From assembly GCA_951799405.1 (NCBI GenBank), contig OX637363.1, forward strand, positions 4,340,001-4,404,000: DNA of 64,000 bases, written 5' to 3'. Positions 11,501 through 20,144 of this stretch are shown here, piece after piece. The notes under the pieces were generated by a model. It was given only the letters and a program-made list of their open reading frames with translations. It ran no database searches and was not told the origin of the DNA. How positions within the stretch are numbered: the stretch's first letter is position 1; every line of letters begins with the position of its first letter. This stretch comes from Agapetus fuscipes (taxonomy: Eukaryota; Arthropoda; Insecta; Trichoptera; Glossosomatidae). The translations under genes and the position numbers were made by a program.

Positions 11501-12526
11501 GACTTTATCATAAAATATCTAATCTGAGTCATATCAAGTCAAGGAATATCCAGAGTCATAATAAAAGGAGAGCTTGTATGAAAAAGGTTATGACTTCGAA
11601 TGAAATGAAAGAAGTATGTAAGAACAGAAAAAAATGGCGGCTGATCTGTAATGCTGGCGGCTAGGGCTAGGGTTTCTCAAGTTTTCCAATTTTTTGTAAA
11701 TTTTAAATTAGAATTTGGTCTTTGGTATTTGATTTTAATGTTTATCCATTTGTTTATGTCTAAAATGTTATTTGTTGTATATATTCCTTGACTTATAGGT
11801 TGGTATGCGGCTGACCACCCATGCTGTAGAAATGGTTCACTTTGCCAATGTCACCCTGTTTCAGAGAAGGTCGGCAAGAGTCTTCACACAAATGCATCAT
11901 TAGTTTGTCAAGCGTGGGCTCAATGCACGACTAAATAGTCTAAGAATAGCACCGAAAGTGAGCAGGTCTGAGTTTTAATTTGTAGAAAAATACCATAGAT
12001 AAGAAGTTACCTCTTTTTTGTTATGTAGATTCTTGCAATCGCTCTTATTTTTATAGCAATCAGGGGCATCCGTCAATCCCAAACGTAAAGGAGAATCATA
12101 AAAGACCTCTGAACACACAGATTGACACGCCAGATAAAAATATTGTTTGCTTTCAAATTTACTGTCTCCTTTCTTTTTCGGAGAATTTATAGGCTTCCTC
12201 GGAGAATTCACAGATTTAGTCGGAGAAGTTAAAGGCTTCTTCGGAGAATTTACAGGCCTCTTCGGAGAATTAACAGGCTTCTTCGGAGAATTTACAGGCC
12301 TCGTTGGAGAATTTACAGGTTTCTTTGGAGAAAGTTCCTCACTTTGAATGGTAGATATCCTCATACGCTTCAATGGAGAAATTGTTGAAGACAACAGATC
12401 ATCATTATCAGAGAGTACTCTTTTGACGTGACTTTTTGGGGTTTTTGGACTTATTTCATTGCTGACAATTTTCTTCAAAGGACTCCTAGATCTTTCTTTG
12501 CAAATTTTCTTTGCAGAGGTTGACAT
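5511..12526 (-). CDS. Unrecognised six-exon protein with SPxK heptad repeats
   Basis: Six exons splice in frame at GT-AG borders: 12526-12011, 11485-11327, 9861-9437, 9102-8922, 7545-7425 and 6160-5511. They encode 683 residues and a stop. Residues 1-120 are basic and serine/proline rich, with eight tandem heptads of the form SPxKPVN at about 66-121. These are CDK-type phosphorylation and DNA-tail-like sites, suggesting a nuclear protein. The rest is predicted helix-rich, with no zinc finger, kinase or other domain I recognise (for example GMWYEALCVCKDILKYNKFP, then RISRLMMVLEYLVELLEADL, then KPLIGWLLWSSNVL). A helical scaffold in chromatin or DNA repair, such as the SLF/SIMC1 type, is possible but only a guess. 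Introns hold a hAT element, SINEs, a LINE end and a partial exon duplication. Confidence 0.72.
6255..6715. mobile_element. Possible decayed MITE with inverted ends
   Basis: The left end reads GGTTACAGGGCAAGTAAAAT. The inverted right end reads GGTTACGGGGCGGCGAGTAA, so the two share a loose terminal repeat ending in GAGTAAAA and TTAAT. No exact target duplication is visible. It lies in the last intron of the minus-strand gene. The call rests on the imperfect ends only. Confidence 0.3.
6843..6932 (+). repeat. Isolated copy of the 43.6 kb minisatellite unit
   Basis: The stretch containing GTGAGTGAGTCTATCATGG, CTCATTCTGGAGACA and TCCTCTATTTCACAGACTT matches the unit tandemly repeated at 43.56-43.94 kb, about 37 kb away. 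It lies in the last intron of the minus-strand gene. Confidence 0.75.
6960..7290 (+). pseudogene. CR1/L2-like LINE 3' end fragment
   Basis: One frame gives ADRAFCMAGPVLWNALPHKL, then RAVESAKAFKSGLKTCLF and a stop. This is the typical C-terminus of CR1/L2-clade ORF2 ('raFsvagPvlWNaLP ... FKsgLKT'). It ends in a TTATTATTATTA tail. It is 5'-truncated and sits in the last intron of the minus-strand gene. Confidence 0.75.
7594..7872 (-). repeat. SINE-A copy
   Basis: In reverse orientation this carries the tRNA-like head (GGTTCGAATCC-type B box, here mutated), the body with CAGCAACTGGGTC-type sequence, and the 3' module GCCGCAGAGGTG ... GAAATCC. It lies in intron 4 of the minus-strand gene and is diverged. 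Confidence 0.75.
8110..8655 (+). repeat. LINE-C 3' UTR split by a SINE-A insertion
   Basis: LINE-C 3' UTR sequence (TTCACTTTGCCAATGTCACC, GGTCGGCAAGAGTTGCAGGG, CACATGCGGCATGTG) runs to about 8300. A reverse-oriented SINE-A follows at 8301-8616, with B box complement GGGATTCGAACCC and 3' module GTGCCGCAGAGGTG. LINE-C then resumes with the end motif ATCTTTGCAGCTTA. Short AT repeats flank the SINE. A reverse LINE-C coding fragment follows at about 8665-8745. Confidence 0.75.
8760..8890 (-). repeat. Partial tandem duplication of exon 4
   Basis: Bases 8760-8890 repeat 8914-9044 with a single difference that I can see (CATTCACC against CATTTACC). The copied piece holds the 3' part of exon 4 and its splice donor, but not the exon's acceptor or first codons. 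It lies in intron 4. It is probably a very recent duplication, and its exon is unlikely to be used because no good acceptor precedes it. Confidence 0.88.
9265..9345 (+). repeat. SINE-B 3' fragment
   Basis: The stretch with GCCACATGCAACC, AACGCGGCAAGGAGTTGCGC and TACATGTATAGCTTAGTAG matches the 3' end of SINE-B (compare 31.24-31.32 kb). It overlaps sequence just 3' of exon 3 of the minus-strand gene and has no tRNA-like head. Confidence 0.55.
9934..10820 (+). mobile_element. Non-autonomous hAT element with exact 8-bp target duplication
   Basis: The element spans 9942-10812. It begins TAGGGAATGCAATCTCGG and ends with the complement ...AGATTGCATTCCCTA, flanked on both sides by GTTGGAAC (9934-9941 and 10813-10820). 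An 8-bp duplication with TAG-type ends is diagnostic of hAT. Inside, a frame near 10410-10540 encodes the hAT C-terminal dimerisation signature VPTSVESERTFLSAGYVL then SRLSDATIDILCFLRS. An upstream frame at 10030-10380 may be other transposase sequence. Most of the catalytic domain is deleted. CTCGG/CCGAG motifs recur near both ends, as expected for transposase binding sites. It lies in intron 2 of the minus-strand gene. Confidence 0.9.
10821..11312. repeat. SINE-A fragment beside a reversed SINE-A/SINE-B dimer
   Basis: From 10821 to about 10955 there is SINE-A body in forward orientation, missing its head. From about 10960 to 11312 a reversed dimer follows. SINE-B (with AATGCAAGCATCCTGCCAAC and GGGCTATCGACAGG) is joined at ACTTTTTACGAGCTTGGTCG to a SINE-A copy. 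That copy ends at the complemented B box GGGATTCGAGCCC. The junction is the same one seen at 38.96, 44.66 and 58.28 kb. Confidence 0.75.
11560..11895 (+). repeat. LINE-C 3' end
   Basis: Bases about 11575-11660 encode the degenerate ORF end KKVMTSNEMKEVCKNRKKW and a stop. The LINE-C 3' UTR follows at about 11795-11885 (GGTTGGTATGCGGCTGACC, TTCACTTTGCCAATGTCACC). The same order recurs at 14.7, 18.9, 35.8 and 46.3 kb. It lies in intron 1 of the minus-strand gene. Confidence 0.7.
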
Positions 12527-13882
12527 CTTGAATGGAACACAAAATATTTAAATTTTCAAAATATTCTCAGAGCAATTGTAGCACAATTTTTTAGAATTAT
12601 TAAGTTTTCGCACTTCACATAGTCACAGTTTAATGAAAAATTATTCAGTTAAATTAATGTAGCAAAAAAGTTTTTTGTTATTTATTTTTACATGATCACA
12701 AGCAATCACAAGGATAATCGGTTATCCCGCCAATCGCCATCTTGAAATGAATTGTCAAAATACGGTTTCACCGCCCGCACACAAGTCCAGCACGGTCGTA
12801 TAAAGCGCTACGGTTTTAGTTGGAAGTGCCTTAATCATGCTTAATTTTACTATTCTTTTAGCAACGCAATGAAATTTAAAAAGAATCAGAAATGTTTTAT
12901 GTTGGAATACTCTAATTAATTGAAGTGAAAGACATGGGCGTTTCCATTGACTTATCAGTTATCACTAATGATATCTGGGCGTTTAGTTGCTAAAAAAAAA
13001 ATAATTAAGATTTTTTACCGTACGCATTATCTACTTACTTTCATATTTAACTCAGCCAAATCATTCGAAATTGAGTTAAAAAAATATTCACATTGGTCTC
13101 TGACCAATGCAAATATTTGAAGGGATCTCCTTTCTAATTCTGCTATCCTGATATCCTGATACAATCGAGACTCCTCAGGTGCCGGAACGCGGATCTGCGC
13201 TTTATGTACGTCTTATAGCCATGGATTTATAATAGAACTCCTGCTTATAGCGTTTAAAATATTTTTAATAGATGTCTCTACTTTTGCGAATATTTGGAGG
13301 GTTCTCTTTCCTAATTCTGCTACCCTGATACAATCGAGCTCCTCCAGTGCCGGAACGCCTATTGGCGGCCCATAGTACTAATCGCGATTTTTTTCATTCT
13401 TCTTTAGTTTTTACACGGCAATAAGATCGAAAATCGCGTGAAGTACTGCTATTGGGTAGAACCATCCACCAATAAATTCAAAGCATTAATTTTTGTTTGT
13501 AGCTGTATTTAAAATATAATATTTAAATTTACCTTGAAAACGGACTCTTGAAAAAGCCGAATTCCACAATTTGTTGTCTTATAAGAACACTAACACACTA
13601 AAAAAAATCTTTGCGTTAATAAAAAGGGTCTGTAGATGTATTTGGATTTCGTTCCTACCATGCCTAGGAAACTTAGGGCATATTTTGGTTCCTGGCAACA
13701 TTATTTGGGTAGTTATTCACAGTCACGGTTTCTCCGACCAATCAGAGCTCCGATTGGGTCACATGTCTGGTCACGAGGTATACCGCCAGTCCCCATGTGG
13801 CGGCCATTTGTGTTTTTGCAATCTACGCAAGGAGCGCTTCCCTTTTGAAAATTCTTTAAATTTTGTGATTTGTCAATTTACA
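12527..13882. other. Upstream region of the minus-strand gene, with a direct repeat
   Basis: No gene is evident. Two related segments lie at about 13120-13193 and 13290-13366. Both contain TTCCTAATTCTGCTA-type sequence, then GATACAATCGAG and GTGCCGGAACGC. A third partial copy is at 23.58-23.65 kb, so this is a dispersed repeat of unknown type. The promoter of the minus-strand gene should lie just right of 12526. Confidence 0.5.
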
Positions 13883-13936
13883 ATGTCCAGTCGCCGTTGT
13901 TGTGTACCTCATTGTTTTAATACGGAGTTAAAGTAA
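13883..13936 (+). CDS. Possible first exon of a THAP-type zinc finger protein
   Basis: The 17 codons MSSRRCCVPHCFNTELK resemble the start of a THAP domain, whose first zinc ligands are a C-x2-C pair close to the N-terminus (here C-V-P-H-C). In genomic sequence a stop follows at once. A possible donor, GTAATC, lies right after the lysine codon. I found no following exon with the remaining Cys/His ligands, so this could be a stranded exon, part of a transposon, or chance. Confidence 0.25.
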   Translation: MSSRRCCVPHCFNTELK

Positions 13937-14699
13937 TCGGATTCGTTTCTATTTCACGATTAGTAATGTACTTACTGGAAAAAACAAAAAGTTTGGGTGA
14001 ACTGTACTTTTTGTATGAAATGAAGGACTGTACTTTTTGTATGAAATGAAGAACTGTTTTTTTAGAAAAGTTGTACTTTATAAGTGTGAAATGTGTCTTC
14101 TTGTGGGAATACATTTAGTGTAAATCTTAAATGTGATATATCTTTTCAACATCAGATTATGGACATAATTATTAAATTTGAATTGAGCAAGTCACAATGT
14201 ATATTATTATGATAGAAAAATAAGTAATAACACATTAAAAAAGAAGAAAATGTATTTATAACATAAATGTAATTTATAATCAATTGTTGTAATGTAATTA
14301 AGTTGTGCTATTTGAAGTTTTTTTTTTAAATAAAATATGTTTTACCATCTTCAATTGTTTTTATTTACTTCGCCAACTGAGTAGAACAGTAATAATATAG
14401 CATGATATTATGATGATAATTTAGTATTGTCTAGACACGTAGGGTAGTTACTGGCGCTACCCATCGTTTCATATATAAATAATACTACTTGGTTACATTT
14501 TTTTTGTTCTAAGACCGCCCTCTATAAACCTACATACTCTGTGGTTCCTACGCATACTAATGAGGTAGGTATATCTATTTTTAGAATCTCGGTCTTTTTT
14601 CCGTAATCTAAATTATGATGAGGATAATTATAATTTCACAAAAGTTTTTTTTTTTGGTAGGCATTAAAAAAACTTTATTTCACTGTTTTTTGAGATAAA

Positions 14700-15165
14700 C
14701 AAAAGGAGAGAGTGCATGAAAAAGATTATGACTCTGAATGAAATGAAAGAAGTATGTAAGGACCGAAAGGAATGGCGGTTGATTTGCAACAATGGCGGCT
14801 AGGGCATTAATTCTAAGTGTAATATTAATTTTAATTTAACTTTATTTTAATTTTAATTTGTAATGTCTCATTATGAATTTTTTGTAAATCATTTATAATT
14901 TTTTGTGCTCCTTGACTGATAGGTTGGTACGAGGCTGACCACCCGTGCTGTAAAAATCGGTTCACTTTTGCCAATGCCACCCCGGTTCAGGGAACGGCGG
15001 CAGGAGTTGCAAGGTTTATGTCCATGTGAGGTTTTCTTTATTTGTATGCACACATGCAGAATGTGTAGGCGCGAACCTACATGTGCCTGTCTGTAGGCAT
15101 GCATTTCATATGAGCCTTAAATGCTTACATATCCTTGCAGCTTAGATTATAGATTATAGAACAAA
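14700..15165 (+). repeat. LINE-C 3' end copy
   Basis: It starts in coding sequence giving KRRECMKKIMTLNEMKEVCK and KEWRLICNNGG with a stop. The 3' UTR follows (GGTTGGTACGAGGCTGACC, GGTTCACTTTTGCCAATGCC, CACATGCAGAATGTG). The copy ends ATCCTTGCAGCTTAGATTAT and AGATTATAGA repeats, the family's simple-sequence tail. Confidence 0.8.
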
Positions 15166-15644
15166 CCCACAGGAGATATGTTTTGTATCTTTGGAGATTG
15201 TTACAATACCCTTCCTATTGTACCTTCCCAGATAGCAGGTCAGTTTGCTGCAAATTTGATTTGTTCTTGAATTTATATTGTCATGTCAAATATGACAAAA
15301 TAAGTTTATTGCAATATTGCTGCAACGTTACCTATGCTTACAAGTTGTGCTTCCAGCATTATATTTTTTCTTTATGTTTCCTGCCTGCATTTTAACCGCC
15401 ATAACGTCTGTCAACTGTCAAGCCGGCTTGCGTTTCAACTCTGACAATTCTTCCCCTCGAAATCGTCAATTTTCAAGGTAATTATACATTAAATTGAAAA
15501 AAACTCATTTTTAGCGTGTTCCTTAGTTCATAAACTATTCAACAGTATATAATTTGTAGCAAGTTCTATGTTTTTTAGTCCTTTTTTTTGTATACAAAAT
15601 AACGTGTATGGTTGAACATACAGGATTTTGAGGTATTTTTTCAG

Positions 15645-16309
15645 ATGTCTTACTCTATTCGAAAGATTAATATGTGTTTAAATGGAAATGCATCAGATGT
15701 AGAACTTGAAGATGAAGATGACGAAGTTACAACCTGGGGGGAGCCAAGGATCGAAAACGGTGACGAGATGGCTGCAGACGAGTTGAGCCAGATAATTGGG
15801 ATGCCCATTGAAATAAACGTTAGTATTTAATTTTTTTGTTTATCTATTACAAAATCCTCATTTTATTCAAAATATTATACCTCAACAAATTAGCTATAAA
15901 TCGGTACCTTTATACTCGTATCTTTATAATTTATCACAGATTGTACTGCATTGACATTGACTGAAGTCCTCTAAAATAGGTTTTCTATGGTTCCAATTTC
16001 TATTTTATTTGTGGATGATATTATAAACGTAACTATTTATTTCTTTTCAGGCACCTAGTGATGTTGACCAGGAGGAAGAAGCAAATGCGGTGGAAGGTGA
16101 TGGACAACATCAGGCCCATTCGTTGCGGACAGAAGTACGCTGGCGACACCGTGACTTGGATATCCCCGACACAACGTGCACTGCCAGTTTTTTACAATCC
16201 ATTAAAATTGAACGTCGCTGGAATATTTTCAATTATTTGTAGATGACGCAATAATTGATAATATGGTTCAGCAGCCCAATTTTTATTCATCACAATCGGA
16301 CGGCGGACA
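15645..16309 (+). pseudogene. piggyBac-like transposase, N-terminal remnant
   Basis: Exon 1 (15645-15818) encodes an acidic leader (VELEDEDDEVTTWGEPR). It joins in phase at GTTAGT and TTTTCAG borders to an exon starting at 16051. The second exon gives QEEEANAVEGDG and then WRHRDLDIPDTTC before a TAG at 16240. A one-base frameshift restores DDAIIDNMVQQPNFYSSQ, the piggyBac N-terminal block equivalent to FEKSFENIFEIIVEETNIYA of the intact copy at 32 kb. The catalytic core is gone, replaced by a LINE fragment. Confidence 0.7.
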
Positions 16310-16460
16310 GTGAGAAGACCACGTTCAAGATGGCTGGATGGAGTGGTGGCGGATAACCGTGCAGTGGGAATGTGGGACTGGAGGAGGAAGACGTTGGATA
16401 GACAGCGCTGGCAGCGGTTGCTGAGGGAGGTCGTGCCAATGATGATGATGATGTGACTAT
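16300..16460 (+). pseudogene. LINE 3' end fragment with ATG repeat tail
   Basis: A frame gives RPRSRWLDGVVADN, then WDWRRKTLDRQRWQRLLREV. This is the basic C-terminal end common in RTE/Jockey-like LINE ORF2 proteins ('GRPRxRWxD ... LDRxRWRxLv'). It is followed by (ATG)n. It is 5'-truncated and inserted in the piggyBac-like relic. Confidence 0.7.
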
Positions 16461-17057
16461 TATAAAACTTTGTTACTACTATAAGCAAACTGTAAATAAA
16501 ATAAAATAAAAATATTTCATCTTTTTATTTTAATTGTTTTTTTAAATATTATAATAATATAAAAATATATATATAATTTGCAGGAGCAAACATTTTGCAA
16601 TTTTGTCATAACAAGCTTGCGGGAACTTTGTTATGACAAAATTCCTGCAAGCTTGTTGCTGGGAAACTAGAAAGTTTGATTAAAACTTGCCTCAAGTGTA
16701 TATACTTGCCATGGTGAACTTGCAGCAAGCCTTCACTTTTGAAACATCAAACTTGTTGCAAGTCAGATCCAAGTTTAAAATGCTATCTGGGTTTTTAACA
16801 ATACCCTTAGGGCCGATTTTTCAATGGTCAGATAAACAGTCAGTTAAGGTTTATTCCACAGTTAACAAGATTTTGAATTTTTCAATTGACAGTTAGGCTG
16901 TATCGGCCCGTTAAGTTCCCTATCTGTCGAATAAACTTATCTGCCCCTTTACTCCGCCGTTAGCGCGCTAACTGTCAAATAAATTGACATTTCTGTCACA
17001 GCGCGCGTCTAATATTTGTAGGTTGTCTTCGTTTTTGTGGTCTTTTCTTGTGAAAAT

Positions 17058-18709
17058 ATGGATATTTTTGATTTAATTGACGATGAAGTAATAGAAGAAG
17101 ATTATGCAGTGGTAAATTATTTAAATCCATGCAGAATTGTCAGAGAAAGACCTGATAATATGTCTGTATGGGACGATAAGGAATTTCAACGAAGATTTCG
17201 TCTGGAAAAAAGTACTGTGCAATTTTTATTAACTCGTATTGGAAGTAAAATCACCAATACAACAAACAGGTAAGAACCAATAACAGTTCTTGAATAAAAT
17301 AAATGCGATCTTTAGAAACTTTTAGTACATAAGTACCTTTATGTAGTGACATACAAAAAGTGTTTTATTTTTCAGGAATGAATCTATTTCACCGTTACAG
17401 AAACTACTGATAACTTTGCGGTTCTACGCTTGTGATAGTTTCTACATTACTATTGGTGATTTTGCTGGAATACACAATTCAACGACATACAAAATTATAA
17501 AAAAAGTGAGTGAAGCAATCGCTTCACTTCGGAAGGAATTCGTTAAATTGCCAGCCAACAGAGAAGAAATGTTATCAATACAAGCAGGGTTTTATAATAT
17601 CGCCCGATTTCCAAGGGTCATAGCTGCATTGGATTGTACACACATCAAGATTATTTCCCCAGGTTAGTAAGTGTATAGGCAAATGTCCTTTTCATTAAAC
17701 TATTCTTAACTCCTATGGGAGTCCATATAATGTGTGTAAGATTCCATCCACACCCAAGCCAAAGAAGTGGTCACAGCAATGTATGTGCAGAGAGCAATGT
17801 TACTGTATCCTGCCGCCGTTCCACTAGGGGTGGCCGGTACTTCCGCAGATGCGACTTCACTTTTTTCTGTCCTTGCATACCTATGTCATCTCTTCAACAT
17901 TCATCACTTTCTTCTTACATACTCTTCTCTTATTCTCACTCTGCGCGCTTCATTTTTTCACAATCTTACCTATTTGGTCTATCCATTCCTTCCTCGGTCT
18001 TCCCCTTCCACGCTCCTCTGTACACTTTCTTCATTAGTCGTTCATCAGCCATTCTTTCAAGATGTCCGAACCATCTCATTGTGCTTTTTTGTACTTTCAT
18101 TCATGTGCTTATCAGTTATTATATTTTTTAGGTGGGAATGGTGCAGAAGACTACAGAAATCGAAAAGGTTTCTTCTCATTAAATGTGCAAGCTATGTGCA
18201 CTAGTGACTTAAAATTTGAAGATATTGTAACAAGATGGCCAGGCTCAACGCATGACAGTCTAATATTCTCAAACTCTGCGGCCAAGTTTCACTTCGACAA
18301 TAATAGATTTCAAAATGGGGTTGTCTTAGGAGACAGTGGATATTTTTTAAATAATTATTTACTGACTCCGCTAAGTGATCCTCACACAGAAGTAGAAAGG
18401 CTATATAATGAGTCTCATATCCGTACTCGAAATGTTATTGAGAGATGTTTTGGGGTGTGGAAAAGAAGATTTCCTGTTTTAAGTATGGGCCTGCGATGTC
18501 GAATCCCTCTCGCTCAAGACATTATTGTAGCAACAGCAGTATTACATAACCTAGCAAGAAATAGAAATGAGAGGGAGCCACCTGCAGACCCTGAAGTCCA
18601 CATACCACAACAACCACAATTTGAAACAGTTGTTGTTGACCAGCCAGAACACCAGCGTAATAGTACAAGGGACTCTATGTTAGAATATTTTGAAAGTCTA
18701 ATCAACTAG
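17058..18709 (+). CDS. PIF/Harbinger transposase (HARBI1-like, DDE nuclease)
   Basis: Three exons join in frame: 17058-17269, 17376-17662 and 18132-18709, giving 358 residues. The family cuts and pastes DNA with a DDE nuclease and resembles the domesticated protein HARBI1. The visible core is D157 in VIAALDCTHIKI, the WPGSTHDSLIF block (D208), D234 in VVLGDSGYFLNNYLLTP, and E270 in RTRNVIERCFGVWKRRFP. Residues 38-70 (WDDKEFQRRFRLEKSTVQFL) match the helical segment ahead of the nuclease domain. The start is the second ATG of the frame, which gives the usual MDIFDLIDDE-type acidic N-terminus. Intron 2 (17663-18131) is enlarged by LINE-derived sequence yet keeps good splice sites. No stop or frameshift is seen, so the enzyme could be active, probably with the Myb-like partner encoded at 22.6 kb. 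Confidence 0.92.
17690..18125 (-). repeat. LINE fragments inside transposase intron 2
   Basis: Much of this intron matches, in reverse, LINE ORF2 end sequence also seen at 24.06-24.50, 36.64-37.0 and 45.65-45.86 kb. Shared words are CTTTTTTCTGTCCTTGCATA and TCTTTCAAGATGTCCGAACC. It probably inserted after the transposon did. Confidence 0.6.
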
Positions 18710-18849
18710 TAATAATTTACTTTGAACTGTACCTACTGTTTTAAATAAAAATCATTAAAGTATTATTCAAATGTTATTTTTATTACACATATATTTGCAT
18801 TACACTTAACTTTACCTTACAAGAATACATAATTATAGGAAAAAATTGA

Positions 18850-19340
18850 GGTCTATAATCTATAATCTAAGTTGCAAGGATATATTCATTTAATAAAGCT
18901 CTCAAATGAATGCCTACCAACAAACACGTGTAGTTCACGCTTACAAAATATGCTGAATGTGTACTTAGAAATAAAATCCAAACCTCAAATGAACATAAGC
19001 CCTACAACTTTTGCTGACCTTCCCCGACACAGGGGTGACATTGGCAAAGTGAACCATTTTTACAGTATGGGTGGTCAGCCTCATACCAACCTATAAGTCA
19101 AGGAATACAATTAATAAATAACATTTAAGTATAACAAAAGAACAAAACCTTAAAAAGAAATCTATACAAAAAAAAGTCAATTTCCTGTACAAAAAAATGT
19201 AACAAATTAATAAACCAACATTGCAGATTAGCCGCCACTTCTTTCTGTCCTTGCATACTTCTTTCATTCCATCCAGAGTCATAACCTTTTTCATACAAGC
19301 TCTCCTTTTATTATGACTGGATATCCCATTCATTCGCTAT
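18850..19340 (-). repeat. LINE-C 3' end copy, reversed
   Basis: Read on minus, 19330-19190 encodes KRRACMKKVMTLDGMKEVCK and KWRLICNVG. The 3' UTR at 19100-18890 and the terminal TTGCAACTTAGATTATAGAT repeat at about 18870 follow. It lies between the two genes of the Harbinger element. Confidence 0.8.
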
Positions 19341-19684
19341 TTCAGAAATTTGATCCATCCATACTTTTCTCAGTCTTCCTCTAGACTGCTTTTAAATTCA
19401 TGTTTCATAATTCACACAGGCAGGATTTGTAGTCGGGCTTAACAACATACAAGTTATGCAATTTTTCATAAACAAGAGAGAACAGCATTACAATATGTGG
19501 ACTATATTATGTTTGTCACATCAGTATGCTTGATTTTACAATACTTTACTTTACTTTACTTTCTTCGGCTCATAAGCCTTGAAGGCTCAGGGCCTCCCGC
19601 ACCACAATCCTCCAGGCTGATTTTACAAAAGTCAAACAAAAAGCCTACATTTTTAATCTTCATTTACCAATATCTAAATTATTT

Positions 19685-19893
19685 GAGATAAAAAGAAAAA
19701 CCACTTTGTTTTAGATTACTATGAGTATTTTATTTTATACCACAACCTGTTTCGCAAACATCCGTTTGCATCATCAGGTGGATAAATTAATCCACCTGAT
19801 GATGCGAACGGATGTTTGCAAAACCGGTTGTGGTATTAAATAAAATAAAATACTCATAGTAATCTAAAACAAAGTGGTTTTTCTTTTTATCTC
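19685..19893. repeat. Near-perfect 209-bp palindrome
   Basis: The arms run about 19685-19785 and 19793-19893. They start GAGATAAAAAGAAAAACCAC and end with its complement, and meet around GGTGGATAAATTAATCCACC with almost no loop. I see only a few mismatches (for example CTGTTTCGC against GCAAAACCG near 19750 and 19820). As DNA this could extrude a cruciform, and as RNA it could form a roughly 100-bp hairpin. It lies inside the Harbinger element and is probably a MITE of the foldback kind. Confidence 0.85.
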
Positions 19894-20039
19894 TTAAGAT
19901 GAACGATTACAAAGTTAATGCCTCTACAATCAATAAAATTCTAAATTATTTGTTTGGAAATGCACAATATTAGTCAGCAGACATATAAAATTAGTTGTAA
20001 ACTTGTAAATTTAGTAGTAATTAGCTGCAGGTTGTCGAC

Positions 20040-20144
20040 TCCTGGTGTAGTCGAATAAAAAACATGTTAGAGTTCATGAAAAGAGGCAGCTCTGCAGAGG
20101 CTCTCGCCACTCCTAGTGGAATAGCAACAGATTTACAGTTACAG
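20040..20144 (+). repeat. LINE tail fragment
   Basis: The stretch with GAGGCAGCTCTGCAGAGGCT and ACAGATTTACAGTTACAG matches the LINE 3' segment at about 24440-24500. It ends a few bases from the stop codon of the minus-strand Myb-like gene, so that gene's 3' UTR may have been replaced by it. Confidence 0.55.

Larger units (their letters stand above)
15227..16791 (+). mobile_element. Decayed piggyBac-like transposon
   Basis: Perfect 11-bp inverted ends CCCAGATAGCA (15227-15237) and TGCTATCTGGG (16781-16791) enclose a piggyBac-like coding remnant and a LINE fragment. The flanks read CCTT and TTTT rather than TTAA, so either the target site has mutated or the ends belong to another element type. 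A 13-bp inverted pair, TTTTGTCATAACA and its complement, lies near 16600-16640. The direct repeat ACAATACCCTT appears just outside both ends (about 15203 and 16799). Confidence 0.6.

Noticed and set aside
17715..18204. Frames of 138 and 145 codons between Harbinger exons
   Set aside because: They lie in intron 2 of the transposase, within reversed LINE sequence, and are rich in F, S and L as expected of antisense AT-rich DNA.
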